The position numbers were made by a program, and so were the translations under genes. From NCBI GenBank assembly GCA_948099385.1, contig CANUEZ040000107.1:1612001-1676000 (forward strand): a DNA stretch of 64,000 nucleotides, in the 5' to 3' direction. Below are positions 1 through 9,930 of the stretch, in pieces. Each line of letters begins with the position of its first letter. Position 1 is the stretch's first letter. The stretch is from Fasciola hepatica. Its lineage: Eukaryota; Platyhelminthes; Trematoda; Plagiorchiida; Fasciolidae. The notes under the pieces are model-generated. The model saw only the letters and a list, made by a program, of their open reading frames with translations. It searched no databases and had not been told where the DNA came from.

Positions 1-435
1 CTCCATTGTTATTACTCCGGCTCCTCTTATACGTATATATATATATATATATACGTGTGTAAGGACGTGCGCAAAAATGTATATATGCATTCTCTCTGTA
101 TCCTGCAGTTTCTCACTGACCATCTCTATTGCTATCATCCCGCTGACCGCCATGATATGCATCCATTCCTTCTGCATCAGTGCCTCACATCTACCGGGTC
201 CAATTCTTAAGGACCATTTTTTCATCTGATCCACCCCCTACCTCTTACATTGCTCGCTCCTTGTTTCACAATGAGTTTTGTTCCCTCTTCGCCGGCCATC
301 CATTGCAGAGTACCAATGCTTCATTGATATCTAGTCCTTCGCAGTGAATCTCACTTTTTCCTTCATCGTCTCCCACTACCGCGGTATTTCATGTCGATTG
401 CTGGCCTTTCTCACGAATATCAACCATCTTTCAGA
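1..435 (-). mobile_element. TE-X copy X1, part inside the left arm
   Basis: Reverse complement of the start of the right-arm copy (55745-56179) and clearly similar to the inner part of X4 (about 13380-13800). It includes the element's internal (TA)n tract (34-53 here, 20 bp, against 16 bp in the right arm). It is cut by the window edge. The TTA-rich 3' tail typical of the family is not present at its inner end near 435, so this copy is truncated on its 3' side. No coding potential was recognised. Confidence 0.75.
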
Positions 436-533
436 TGTAAAGGATCAGACTGCCACAAAAAAACGGTAATATCAGCTGAAACAGACGTTTTGTGGTGGAA
501 TGAATTATATATCAAAGAAAATGAAAAAATCGG

Positions 534-2451
534 TTGGGTGTAACCAAAAGCAAAGATTATTATAAGATATTGTTTACATCATCAAATTTACACGGGTATA
601 TAAGGCCTAGCGCAAATAAAATGCAGGCACCCATCTCACTCACTATCCCCGTGAATGACCATGACGGTTGGCAATTCTGGTGCGTTTTTGAGATTGATGA
701 AAGACTTCTGAGAAGATCTCGATGAATTCACAGCATATTTTTGAGAGTTCCAGCGTGGCACAAGTACCAGCCTTTACAATCATAATGCTCGCTCATGGAA
801 ACAGACCAAAAAGAGTCGGCTAACAATAAGCGACGGAATGGCGTATTCTTTTGTGAAATACTGTTGTGTCCATCAGCGCCGAAAAGGTGTGGGTGGATCG
901 AGGTTAGAATAATTGTATGCCAATTTTTAACTTCACTGAAGATGCAAAACCTGGAGTGTGGAACTTACATCAATATGGTCGCCAAAGGAACTGGATATCA
1001 TGTTGCGAAGTGGTGTGTGGTCCTTAGTCATAGGTTCCAAATAGGCAATCCTGGTTTATATGTGGCCAGCCGGGGGCCGACAGCGTTTCAAGAGTGTATG
1101 ATTTAATGGATACGTTCCACGATACAGATGAATTAGGAAATATACTAGTCGCACTTTCAATAGGCGTCTGAACAGCATGGACTTTCGGTCTATACGTGGT
1201 CGTCACAGTCATAAGGTACGTGGTAACATAATAAAGGTAAAAGACTTACTGGACGGTAAGGGAATTAGCCAGATAATATACGAGGAGAATATAGTTAAGT
1301 TCCTTTTCTTCATAACCGGCGAGATGGTTCCGGTTGCTCGCAGACGCAGCCAGGTGATTCTATCTGAAGCTACCCATCAAAAGAACTGCGGATGTTGTGT
1401 ATTGTAGCACGCTATGATAGTGGATGAAACAGGTTTGGGTCGTAGTATTCTGTATGCTCTGCTGCCCAATGAAAGTAGTGCGAGCCAAAGACAGGCCCTG
1501 GGTTTGCCGCATGAATACGTACCGGCAACTAGGGAAAGTAAAACAATAGTGGTAGATCGGAGTCTGGCTCCGTTAAACGGGTTCAAGACTCACTATCCTG
1601 AAGCCCAGGTAGTGTTCTGCGAATTTCATCTGTTGCGAGATATGCGAAAACGGTGCAACCATCTAGTTGGAGCGATAACGCTAGAAAAAGACCGTGTTTT
1701 CCAGTGGATGCTGAACGTGGTGTTCGCAAACAGGGAGTCTGCTTTCGAACGATTTCTTGCTGCTTTTCAGGTCAGCAGCTCCGAGGCAACGGGTTACTTA
1801 GTAAGAACGTGGATGCCGTTCAGGGATTTCTGGGCGGGATACAAAGTAAGGCAAATATTAACTTTGGGCAATTTACCAGCCATCAAGGTAGAAACCAAAA
1901 ATAGGCATCTTAAGACAAGACTTCTACCTAGGTCAACCTGATTCCAGGTTATGGAAAGGATTAAGAAGCCGGTGGCACCTTTGAGAGAAGTTTCGCAGGG
2001 TAGACTTGGTAAGGACCAAATGTCCGTATGCAAGTTCCGTAATGTGGCACATTAGCTGAAACCCGTGTTTGCCATGCTAACCGTGTTTGCCCGTGGCGTT
2101 CTCCTTTGCCACCTGCAAACCGCGACGATCACTGTTATCTCTTATGTAAAACATAATTGGCTGGTAACAAACAGTGGAGTTTCCTCCTTTAGGTTTACCG
2201 GCGGCAGAGTGCCCAGCTGCTACTTTTCGTTTAGTCGCCAGTGGTTTTTACCTTGCATTTACGTATTGCACGTCGCTCGTGACACTAACATAGGCCGTTT
2301 TATGCTAGCCGATAATCGTTGGTCAGTAGATTGTCAGGAGGCGGCAACCCTAGCTGGTGGAGACACCATCGACGTCCATAATCACCACCAAGGCGCAGAA
2401 GCTGCTGGAGGGCAAAGATATCGGTGGAGGTATCGCCGCCACATTGGCTAG
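534..2451 (+). pseudogene. Mutator-like (MULE) transposase fossil with SWIM-like finger, left arm
   Basis: This is a decayed DDE transposase of the MULE type, which in life would cut and move its own DNA in the nucleus. The clearest part is 1177-1941, one frame broken by a stop at 1405. It contains SEATHQKN (1363-1386) where MULEs usually carry the first catalytic Asp (DATxKTN), so Asp has become Glu. Then come MIVDETGLGRS, a second acidic site in TIVVDRS (Asp at 1555), and the family's CEFHLLRDMR Cys-His motif. ETKNRHLK follows near 1890, where relatives have a TNxxVESxNRxLK block. From about 2190 the same frame reads PSCYFSFSRQWFLPCIYVLH, a SWIM-type zinc finger (CxC...CxH) with two ligands changed to Tyr. 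The upstream frames 534-725 and 795-1106 are probably N-terminal remnants. Terminal inverted repeats were not found. The right arm holds the mirror copy. Confidence 0.75.
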
Positions 2452-2671
2452 CCTTGGGGAGGATAACTACAAAACGGCTTAGGCCCAACTAAGGTTGTTA
2501 CCAGACGTTATTGGCTTGTGACTAAACGTTAGACTGTGCCACAAGCATCCTGAAAAAAGAGGCGTAGAGCGGATAACACACCGGTCGGATACCTTCATTA
2601 TGTTCGGCTGAGAGAAAGGGACCCGAAAAATACTAAAACTTCCCGCAACTTACAGTACAGCTTACGAGCAT

Positions 2672-3052
2672 GTGCGGCGGCCGGAGCCACCGAAAAGAGA
2701 CCTGACCAGAAAACAGGGAACAACGTATAGAAGAAAACCGGTAATCGAGGTTCTTTTTACTGACGAGGGCGGTGTACAGGTTGTAGGAAACCCTTTTGCA
2801 GCGCATCCAGTTACGCCAACATCAAACAACTACGGCCAACCATTTCCAGATAACAGGCAGGAAACGAAAACTGAACAGGCCACTGTCTCCAATCAACAAG
2901 GAAGTTCGCTGCGTTTGCCGACGAGAGGATCCAACGGTCGACCTGGATGAGGGCGTTCAGCGGGTTCAACGCCAAAAGTGTGACCGATGGGCATATTATC
3001 AATGCGCAGGATTCACCGACCAAGAAGACTAAACTTGTGTGCTTTGTCTAGC
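2672..3052 (+). pseudogene. PHD-like zinc finger downstream of the MULE transposase, left arm
   Basis: The frame 2796-3032 reads RCVCRRED, then an acidic stretch, then VQRQKCDRWAYYQCAGFTDQ, a stop at 3030, and TCVLC in the same frame (3033-3047). This follows the PHD order CxxC...CxxC...HxxC...CxxC, with one Cys replaced by Arg (VQRQKC), the His replaced by Tyr (WAYYQC) and one spacing altered (CVC). PHD fingers normally read histone tails, or serve as DNA- or protein-binding modules. The overlapping frame 2672-2950 (RRPEPPKRDLTRKQ...) may be a linker of the same protein after a frameshift. Its position just after the SWIM-like region suggests one original protein; that is an inference. It could instead be a separate gene fragment caught by the transposon. 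Confidence 0.5.
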
Positions 3053-3244
3053 GAGGTGAACGTGGGCCCAGGTGATTGACAACGGCCCTAATCAGGGTCG
3101 CCGCATCATGATTCCCGCAATACTGGCATCGTTGTCTTCCTTATTGATTTTTTGTTTAGGCCAGCGCAACTAGGTTGTTATGGCGCGTGTTTGCTTCGCG
3201 AGTCTTAGTTCGCGCTAGTGAATACTGGATGGTAGATTAGATTC

Positions 3245-3248
<4 letters not shown>

Positions 3249-3295
<47 letters not shown>
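3249..3295. repeat. (TA)n microsatellite, left arm
   Basis: A pure TA dinucleotide run of 47 bp. The mirrored run in the right arm is 51 bp, so it has changed length since the arms separated. Confidence 0.98.
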
Positions 3296-3298
<3 letters not shown>

Positions 3299-3299
3299 C

Positions 3300-3785
3300 C
3301 CGGTGTGAATGACAGATAGGACGTTAGTCAAGCTAATGACCGGAGACTTGAGTAAATCCTCGCAAGTGATTTGGGTTAACGAGCAGACACCTCCTGACGA
3401 TGCAGCCTGCTAACTCGAGTCGTAGAGTAGAATGCTTCCCGACTATTCTAGGCCGGACGCCCGAACCGATTAACTTCATGACCGGCAGTTATCTTTACGG
3501 TAGCAGACTTATAAGTCTGCCGTTATAACCACAGACGTTCGTCTAGAAACGTAAAGGTTGGCCAATAATTATTGTATTAAGAAAGTTTGACCTGTTCCCC
3601 TCAGAGAAGAGTCGCTTAAGTCTGAGGGAGGTTATCACGTAGGCAATGGCACAGTGGCCCTTCAAGTGTGCACGTTGTACAGGTTGAAGTGGGGGGAGTT
3701 TCTATAGCGTTCCTTATATTGTTCAAGGCGAAGCACACTTTATTAGATGGGATAATGCTTTTACTGAAAACATGCATTTGGCCAC
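3300..3785. other. Non-coding stretch with small palindromes, left arm
   Basis: No gene was recognised. It contains an 18-bp perfect palindrome at 3503-3520 (GCAGACTTATAAGTCTGC) and a stem-loop near 3598-3630 (CCCTCAGA paired with TCTGAGGG). It could be an unrecognised end or LTR remnant of a neighbouring element, but I have no positive evidence. The mirror is 52395-52880. Confidence 0.6.
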
Positions 3786-3789
3786 GTGT

Positions 3790-4480
3790 TGACTAGCCAC
3801 AATCATTATTTGAATGAACGTATTAGCACTTCCACAGAAGATCCTTTTAAAAGTTTTTATATTTCGCAATTTATACACTTCCAAAAAGGTATCCGTCATG
3901 GGATAAAAATGGACTTTCTAGCAGATACAAAAGAAAATGTTGGTAGACCAGTTTCATATTTTTTCCGGACATATAAGGCTATGCGGCATCTACCGTATGT
4001 TGCTATTTTTCCAGTTCCGCCGGGGTCTAAATTTAGTAACGAGACTCAATGTTTTAGCAGATGTAAACAAAAACTGTGGCAGACTAATTCTGCCTTTCTA
4101 GCATTCAAACCTAGCGGGGTGATGTGTTCGGTGACCTTGCTCACTGGAGCCCATTCAAATCCCATTATGGTAGTTTCATTCATCGGGTCCCCAGTCAGAC
4201 CCCCTACCCGACCTTGACTTTCAAACTCACCGAGCTTCCATGTGAATCCGCCCATGGGTTCATTTAAACTCGCTACATTTTCTTTGGTGTGCATACATTT
4301 GCCATACTTTCATCCCACTTTACTCCCCCTTTCTAAGCCTCTTTTTCCCACCTCTGTCAAGGAAATTGCTAAATTTTCAAGAATTTTGTCTGTCCGTTCC
4401 ATCACTTGTGAAAAGTCGACCATGCGCCTGGCATGCCTCGGGCGTCTCCGAAATAAACTATTATTATTATTATTATTATA
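3790..4480 (+). mobile_element. TE-X copy X2, left arm
   Basis: The 3' end is clear. GGCATGCCTCGGGCGTCTCC (about 4431-4450) is followed by AATAAA (4452-4457) and a TTA-repeat tail (4459-4480), which then joins the gypsy reverse transcriptase. From about 4200 to 4457 it aligns by eye with the reverse complement of 13072-13345 in X4. The 5' limit is uncertain; the 143-residue frame 3786-4217 has no recognised homology and may be partly TE-X. It ends the gypsy reverse transcriptase reading on this side, so it was inserted into that element. Confidence 0.7.
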
Positions 4481-4489
4481 TCCCCGGTG

Positions 4490-4925
4490 ACAGGTGCCGA
4501 CCAAACGGCAAGAAGTCGTATCGCAACATGCCCCATGGGGTGCTGACTGCCGGTAATGGTTTGGACTTCTTGTGCGGCGGAATTTGCAGGTACGCATCAG
4601 CCGGATCGATTTTTGAGAAAATCTTGAAACCGAGCATGCATTTTTTGAAGAGCTCAGGTTCCACCTTAGCTGCTGCGCTTTTCCACTAACGAGGATTCAA
4701 GGTTATTTGGTAATCACCCCAAACCTGAGGGGTTTCTCCGTCGCTCTTTAATGCCACCACAATCGGGGTTTCCCAAGCGGAGAAAGTCACACGCTCAACG
4801 ACACGGTCTAGCTCCATTTTTGTGAGCACCTTCAAAACGCCCTTCCTCTGGCCGTACGGCAACCCTGAACTTTTCAAGAATACCGGACCACCATCTGCCT
4901 TCAAATTCTCGGGCTCGACCGCCAT
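4490..4925 (-). pseudogene. Gypsy reverse transcriptase fragment, left arm
   Basis: The frame 4925-4686 reads VLKVLTKMELDRVVERVTFS, then AWETPIVVALKSDGE and WGDYQITLNPR. The next frame, 4664-4476, reads FSKIDPADAYLQIPPHKKSK, then STPWGMLRYDFLPFGRH. These are the first motifs of Ty3/gypsy reverse transcriptase. The first catalytic Asp (in KIDPADAY) is present. The second catalytic block (YxDD) is missing because TE-X copy X2 interrupts the gene right after LPFGRHLSPG. A stop after NPR separates the two frames. The enzyme would copy element RNA into DNA; this copy cannot. Confidence 0.85.
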
Positions 4926-5149
4926 GCCACCTTTGTTGTCCTAGCACCGTGAAGTCAACTGCTGAAGAACAAGCCAGTCCCCTGGACTGTCGGACGTGGT
5001 TTTCGGGGTTACCGATTGCCCCAGGGCACGCAGGGAATTCAGGCCCGGAATCGATGGACTGTTAATGGAAGTCAGGAATGGTGCCGGGGCACAGTCGTTC
5101 CCCAACCGAGCGAATAATGTGGTCTCACCCAGCAGTGAACTTCAATGTC

Positions 5150-5545
5150 AAGTAACACCGTGGATGCGCAGTGTAGTGGGTTGCATGCTTACACTAGGCC
5201 GAATCAAATCCAACCCTGATTTCGGAATAATAAGCTCGCAGCTTCCGGTATCCACGGCGAACTGATGTCTCGCTCTGCGTTGGAACTGGACTGATCTGTA
5301 CAGGAATTGGTCGAATTCACTCGAAATCTTTGGCGCGTATACCGGACTGCCACCTGTTCGCGGATCTTCATGGGCTGCACTCGTAACATTGCACTTGGAC
5401 TGAAGACATACCCTGGGAATGTGACCAAGCTTTCCACTAGAATAGCATACGGCCCTCCGAAGGCGGCAGGAGGAAAGTAGGCGGAAGTCGCCGCACGAGG
5501 AGCACCGATTCGGTTATATTGCCTAGGGTTCAGGAATCATTTTGT
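5150..5545 (-). pseudogene. Gypsy zinc knuckles and aspartic protease remnant, left arm
   Basis: On the minus strand, one frame gives NRCSSCGDFRLLSSC and then VCYSSGKLGHIPRVC (5504-5407). These are two nucleic-acid-binding zinc knuckles of the CxxC...HxxxxC type, the second with a Cys changed to Ser (CYSSGKLGH). After a frame change comes QFAVDTGSCELIIPKSGL, with the DTG active-site triad of retroviral-type aspartic proteases at 5261-5244. The protease would cleave the polyprotein. The reading then meets a stop after RIHGVT. Double knuckles next to the protease suit the Mag-like branch of gypsy elements, as an inference. Confidence 0.65.
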
Positions 5546-5602
5546 CACCAGGCTTCCGTTGTGGGGCCTGATTTGTGGGGATTTGTCTGCGGGGCGAAGG
5601 CG

Positions 5603-6305
5603 TTAATAATAATAGTAATAGTATTAATAATATAATTAATGTTAATATTAATAGTGGCATTTTTCGGCCGCTCTCGAAGCATACTGGAGCGCATGATCAG
5701 ATGATTCAATTGAAGTCAGAATAGGAATTTTCAAAAACGTACAACATGTGTGCACAGAGTAGTGAAGAGAGTGTTAAAGAGGACTGAAACCGTAGTAATG
5801 CCCGGGAAGTTTGAAGGCCAGGGTCAGATGGATGATTTGGGTGCTACGGGTTGGAGTCTGTTAAAAAGGGGGATTATATGCATAAATAGTACCGAAAATA
5901 ATCACAGCATTAGAAAATGCAGCGAAGTCAAGGGATATTTGTCAAAAATGGAATGGGAACGAAGAAAAAAGACCCCAGCAAGGGGACTTCGAAGTGTCGT
6001 ATGCACGTAGCAGTGTGTGAAGGGTATATGGATAGAAATCTCATGCAAGTACAAAAACTGATCTTCAGATATAAAATGCCATGAATTAACGGCCAGTGTG
6101 GTAGTAGAATTTGATGGTGGGGAACCAAGGTAGCCAATCACAGGGAAAGTGACCAACAAATCCGATGGATAAAGGGAAAGATTTCAAAAGCCATGATGGA
6201 AGAAATGGACAGAAGCGAGCCGGCAATTGTTCAGCTGTTTATTTTCATTGATAAAATTATGTCACACAGCAGTGCACTACTAAATGTAAAACCGTCGCAT
6301 CGGCT
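5603..6305 (-). mobile_element. TE-X copy X3, left arm
   Basis: This lies inside the gypsy gag, in the same orientation as gypsy. The 3' end is a decayed TAA-rich tract (5603-5654). Next comes a version of the family's 3' signature (CATTTTTCGGCCGCTCTCGAAGCAT...) in which AATAAA is lost. A conserved block at about 5806-5830 (CCGGGAAGTTTGAAGGCCAG) matches GCCCGGTGAATTTGAAATTC in X4. The tail is far more degraded than in X2, X4 or X5, so it is probably an older insertion. Confidence 0.65.
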
Positions 6306-6694
6306 ACGCCATCGAATTTTTCGCAGGTTGACCGGGCCTCAGAGAAAGCAAGGTCGGATTCCAGCGATAGCTTGTTTTACAACTTCGGATGATTGAACTC
6401 GGCGACTGACCGCAGAAATTGCACTTTGCAGCCTGTGTCTGTAGTGTCAGGATGAATTCGCAGAACATTATGTTGGTACCGCTAACCAGCGAATGAGAAT
6501 CGGGAAGTTCGGTCACCTGGAGGTTGACCGGAACCACGTGGTCTAGCAGTAGAGCCTTCAGCTCGTCGAAATGGACTGCGGCTAGGGCTCCCGAATACGC
6601 AAGGTTCTTCACCAAGGAGTACAATGAAAGGCCGCCCGCCGTCACCAAGAGTGCAGTCTAAACCCCGTTCCTCACATCCTTTCGTATGCCACAC
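6304..6694 (-). pseudogene. Gypsy gag fragment, left arm
   Basis: Gag is the structural protein of the retrotransposon particle. The frame 6648-6304 contains HFDELKALLLDHVVPVNLQV and CEFILTLQTQAAKCNFC. These resemble the region of Mag/gypsy-type gag in which the peptide REFILxLxxxAxxCxF is common. It lies upstream of the zinc knuckles but is now separated from them by TE-X copy X3. The overlapping frame 6694-6482 is a shifted reading of the same DNA. Confidence 0.55.
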
Positions 6695-7000
6695 CTTAAC
6701 TCAAAACGTTCGGTACAGTCCTCCTATCATGCAGGTTCAGCTGTTTACTACCGGGCAGTCCATTGACTCGGCTCCAGTTGTAATAATCATAGCGAATTGA
6801 ACTGGCAGGACCTATCGAAACCACCCCCACCCAGAACTAAGCGGACATAAATAGCGAGAAGATCAAGGCTAAAAACAACGCGTCAGCTGCATTTCAGAAC
6901 AGGCTGGGATAAATGTGTTAATTTAGGGAATATAATCGGTAGGCTGGAAGATGACCTATCACAAAGAGCTTTTGTTGGACTTGTCCTCGGCGACCCTGAT
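6695..7000. other. Short unassigned stretch, left arm
   Basis: No frame or repeat was recognised between the gypsy gag start and the end of LINE-A. It may contain LINE-A 3' untranslated sequence. Mirror 49180-49485. Confidence 0.5.
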
Positions 7001-8825
7001 TGGTTGAGGTTGATCCGCGTTAGTGGCTACAAAGCTGCACCTGGCCATATTACGTGTGACAGCTGCTGGGTCAACGCATATAGTCGTCCAAATAGGTACG
7101 AATATTTGAGTCTCCCGGCAAGGCAAAGCTGTTCACAGCCTCAAGAGCCCACCACGAACTACTTGTGCAGCAGGTTCGCCCTGGTCCGACCATCTAAAGT
7201 CACTGCTTATGATTGCTCAGAGGTCCTCAACCCTACAGATTGCCTCAACTGTAAACAACCCCTGGTCATGAGCGACAGTTAAGCCTTCCTTTGGCTTTGA
7301 CAACAAATGGATTTTCCAGTTTTCAGCGGTAAGTCCCACTTGTGTGCCCAGTCCAGGACTGTTCCTATATCCCCGCCCGGATTGCCCCTACCCTCAAATC
7401 CAACAACTTCCACGTTACTCGCAGGAATGGAACTAGGCGATTGATGGGCGGTTGCTAGTTCCTTGATGAACAACAAGAATAGTGTCGGGCATGGGACTGA
7501 TTCTTGGGGTACGCCACTGGTGACTTTCACCAAACTGGAGCGCCTGTCCCCTAATTTGACGTAAAACTTCCCGACGGAAGGGAAGTCTGCCAGCCACCTG
7601 TATGCTGGCCCACCTTTACCAAAAGTCCTTATCTTGCACGGCAAAAGACGACGAATAACGGAGTGGAAGACCTCGCTAAAGCCAAGGTTTTATTATTCAA
7701 ATTGCATACCTTCATCCGGTCCTCCAGTCACTTCATCTGAGAAGCACAAGAGACTGGTGAGACAAGATCTTTTTTAAGGAATCCGTGCTGGGCTGGGCTG
7801 AGCATGGGTAGATCCAGTAAATGCTGCCAGAAATGGGCGTATCGACCGGTCATGGACCCCCCCCCCAGAGACACTGTAGCTTCATGCTCCCTTGACATCA
7901 TCCACTCATTTACGCTATTGGCTTGTTTTATGCACTCCAAGTATTCATGAGCAAACTTTTATCCGTTCGCGTCCAGCGAGCTTCTCCGTCGTATCCTATT
8001 CTGGACCTGCAGGAAGCACGTGTTCCATTCTCGCACTCCTTTATTTGGTCCTTGTCTTCCGAGTTCCTGTGATCGCATAACTGAGGTTCGTATCTGTTTT
8101 ATATCACTGTTCATTTGATAATCTAGTATCGTAGAATAGCATGGGTAATCGCGTTCTAATTTCGGGATCAGTATCGAATTTCCTTACGTATTACTCAAAG
8201 GCGTCTTACAGTGGGCGCCGGCGATCTTTTCGAAGAATTTACACAAGATGCTAGTGAGGCTTACCGGCTTTCAGTTATCCATAGCCGACTTAGGTCCACT
8301 CTTATGCATCACAACGACGGTCACTCTTTTCCAGTCCTGAGGGGGATAACCATGGGCCTTTTAACTCCTGTGGGTAGTTACGCACTATTCCTATTGAAAG
8401 ACTTAGCTCGGTTAACTACGGAGGAGAATTTGTCGGTGCCAGATCGACTCTACTCCACTGTCTAACCCATGCATCCCACCAAAATATTCACCCAGGGCGC
8501 CTGCTTTTTTCTGGTCACCAGTGGTGACTCCGTGATCCTTAGTAGATATCGGATCTATTGCATCCTTTGTTGAGCCTTTTGACTGTACCCAACTACAGGA
8601 GTTTTCCTTCTAATGTCCCACGCATGTGGCCAATCGGAACTCAAAATCTCGCTTAGAAGTTCGCAGAAGGCTCACCGCCCCTTTTCTAAGCTTCGTAAAA
8701 CAGGTCCAAGCCGGCTGACAGCCGGCCCTTTTGTAAAAGCCCCAGCTGGGGTTTCTACTTTTGATGGCCCCGGCCACTGCATCCTTTCTCCACACTGGTT
8801 CGCCCTCTCCACTTCTTTGAATCAA
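7000..8825 (-). pseudogene. LINE-A reverse transcriptase, left arm
   Basis: The minus-strand reading gives, in order, DWKRVTVVVMHKSGPKSA and KPVSLTSILCKFFEKI (fingers). Then LSPAQHGFLKKDLVSP follows after repeat R. Next is NLGFSEVFHSV (motif A, with both usual Asp residues changed to Gly and His), then TSGVPQESVPCPTLFLLFIK (motif B) and IPASNVEVVGFEG (motif C, where FADD has become PASN). The thumb is marked by AIISSDFRWSDQ near 7220. Catalytic residues are lost at both metal-binding sites, so this copy is dead. The best single frame is 7644-7279. Confidence 0.85.
7835..8169 (-). repeat. Repeat R, copy 1 (left arm), inside LINE-A
   Basis: About 335 bp, mirror of 48012-48345, and similar to an unmirrored copy at 59780-60117. 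It contains a poly-C run of 10 here against 9 in the mirror. Confidence 0.75.
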
Positions 8826-8899
8826 GAGTACAGATCCGTCCTTGAGGGCGTTGAGGGACCCCTTTATGACCTGTCAGTATTCCTCCTCAGTAGCCTCTT

Positions 8900-9927
8900 C
8901 TACCGCGTCGCAGGTAAGCCCCATCTCCCTGATGTGAAGTTTATGTATGTCCACACTACCGAAGTTATTAACCCGTCTTGAGACTCATCTGGCAGCCACT
9001 TGTACATAGCTATCTTGGCACACACTTGGTCACCCTTGTCCAACGGTGGACAGCCCTTCAATTCAGGTACCTCGTTGAGGGAGTTTGCTATTGCTAGATC
9101 AAGCAAAGATGGAACGCATCCAGACTTATATCTGGTATCTTCCCAAATATGCTGGTGCAGCCCTTTGGCTTGTAGCCGCTCCAAGTAGGCCTTCCTCTGC
9201 GATCCCGCATTACAGACCTCAGCCTTCCGGTCAATGTGCGGAAGGTTGAAGTCACACACTGAGGGTATTTTGTGCGTCCTTGACTGGTTCAGTCAGGGTT
9301 CGCAATAAGCGAACCTCGTTGTCGCCGTTTGTACTTGGTGTCCTGTAGAAGCGGAAAATTTTAACCTTTTCTCCTGGAAGGATGACTGTAGCCGCACAGT
9401 GCTGGACTTTGCGGTGCGTGTGTTAGTCAGAGACTCAGGATGGTTCGTACCTGACCCAATGAGGGTGGCTAACCCTCCTTCAAGACAACCGTTCTCTATC
9501 CTGCCTATAAATTGTGAACCGTTACTTGATAATCCTAGCACTCAATCTCCTCTGGAAAGCCGTGTTTCCGCAACGGCTATGGTTGATGCTTTGCACTGCC
9601 ATGCGCCTTTGGAGAGTTCCATCCATTTGTTTTTAATGCCACATACTTTGGCTTACAACACCACCGCGTTTGACCTGTCGACTGGGTGTCTGATGTCGTT
9701 TGCTCCTTCCTTGCCCTCAGGAGCAAAACCTAAGACGATGGCGAGTTTTTGCATTTATAGCCCTCACTGGTGTGCATGACGACGGCTGAGAATCTAGGAC
9801 TTCCGATGACCCCCAGTCCACCCCCGGTGGAGTTGCACTGACATCCCAACCGGCACAGGTTACGCTGTCCTCCACTTTCGAACAGCATTGCCAACATTTT
9901 TCTTCTCCCACACGTCCCCCGTTGCAA
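8900..9927 (-). pseudogene. LINE-A endonuclease domain, left arm
   Basis: This domain nicks target DNA so that reverse transcription can start there. Signs on the minus strand are AVAETRLSRGD (the E-containing ETWL-type motif), ENGCLEGGLATLI, CDFNLPHIDRKAEVCNAGSQ (GDFN motif with Gly changed to Cys), CVPSLLDLAIANSLNEVPEL and CPPLDKGDQVC, where active relatives have a KSDH motif. Loss of the SDH His and several frameshifts (for example before CDFNLPHID) mean it is inactive. The frames used are 9259-8900, 9541-9293 and 9927-9730. Confidence 0.75.
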
Positions 9928-9930
9928 ATG

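Larger units (their letters stand above)
4481..6694 (-). mobile_element. Ty3/gypsy-type LTR retrotransposon fossil, left arm
   Basis: Read on the minus strand, the order is gag (6694-6304), TE-X copy X3 (interrupting), gag zinc knuckles (5504-5407), protease (around 5261-5244), then reverse transcriptase (4925-4490). This gag-knuckle-protease-RT order is standard for the family. The element is broken by stops, frameshifts and two TE-X insertions. No LTRs, RNase H or integrase were recognised. The duplicated mirror is 49486-51699. Confidence 0.8.
7000..9930 (-). mobile_element. LINE-A, non-LTR retrotransposon fossil, left arm
   Basis: On the minus strand: AP-type endonuclease (9930 to about 8980), linker and fingers of reverse transcriptase (about 8825-8180), repeat R (8169-7835, interrupting), then reverse transcriptase palm and thumb (7830-7000). 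Endonuclease then reverse transcriptase in one ORF2 is the CR1/Jockey-group layout; I do not assign a clade. Many stops and frameshifts are present. The mirror is 46250-49180. Confidence 0.8.

Noticed and set aside
4310..4597. Frames with poly-Asn or poly-Tyr or poly-Leu runs (4310-4597, 4366-4689, 4242-4490 and mirrors)
   Set aside because: They are translations of the TTA-repeat tail of TE-X on different frames.
7857..7866. Poly-C run and the G runs near 16900 as G-quadruplex or regulatory sites
   Set aside because: Each is a single homopolymer run, not four spaced G tracts; the one-base length difference between arms is ordinary slippage or consensus error.
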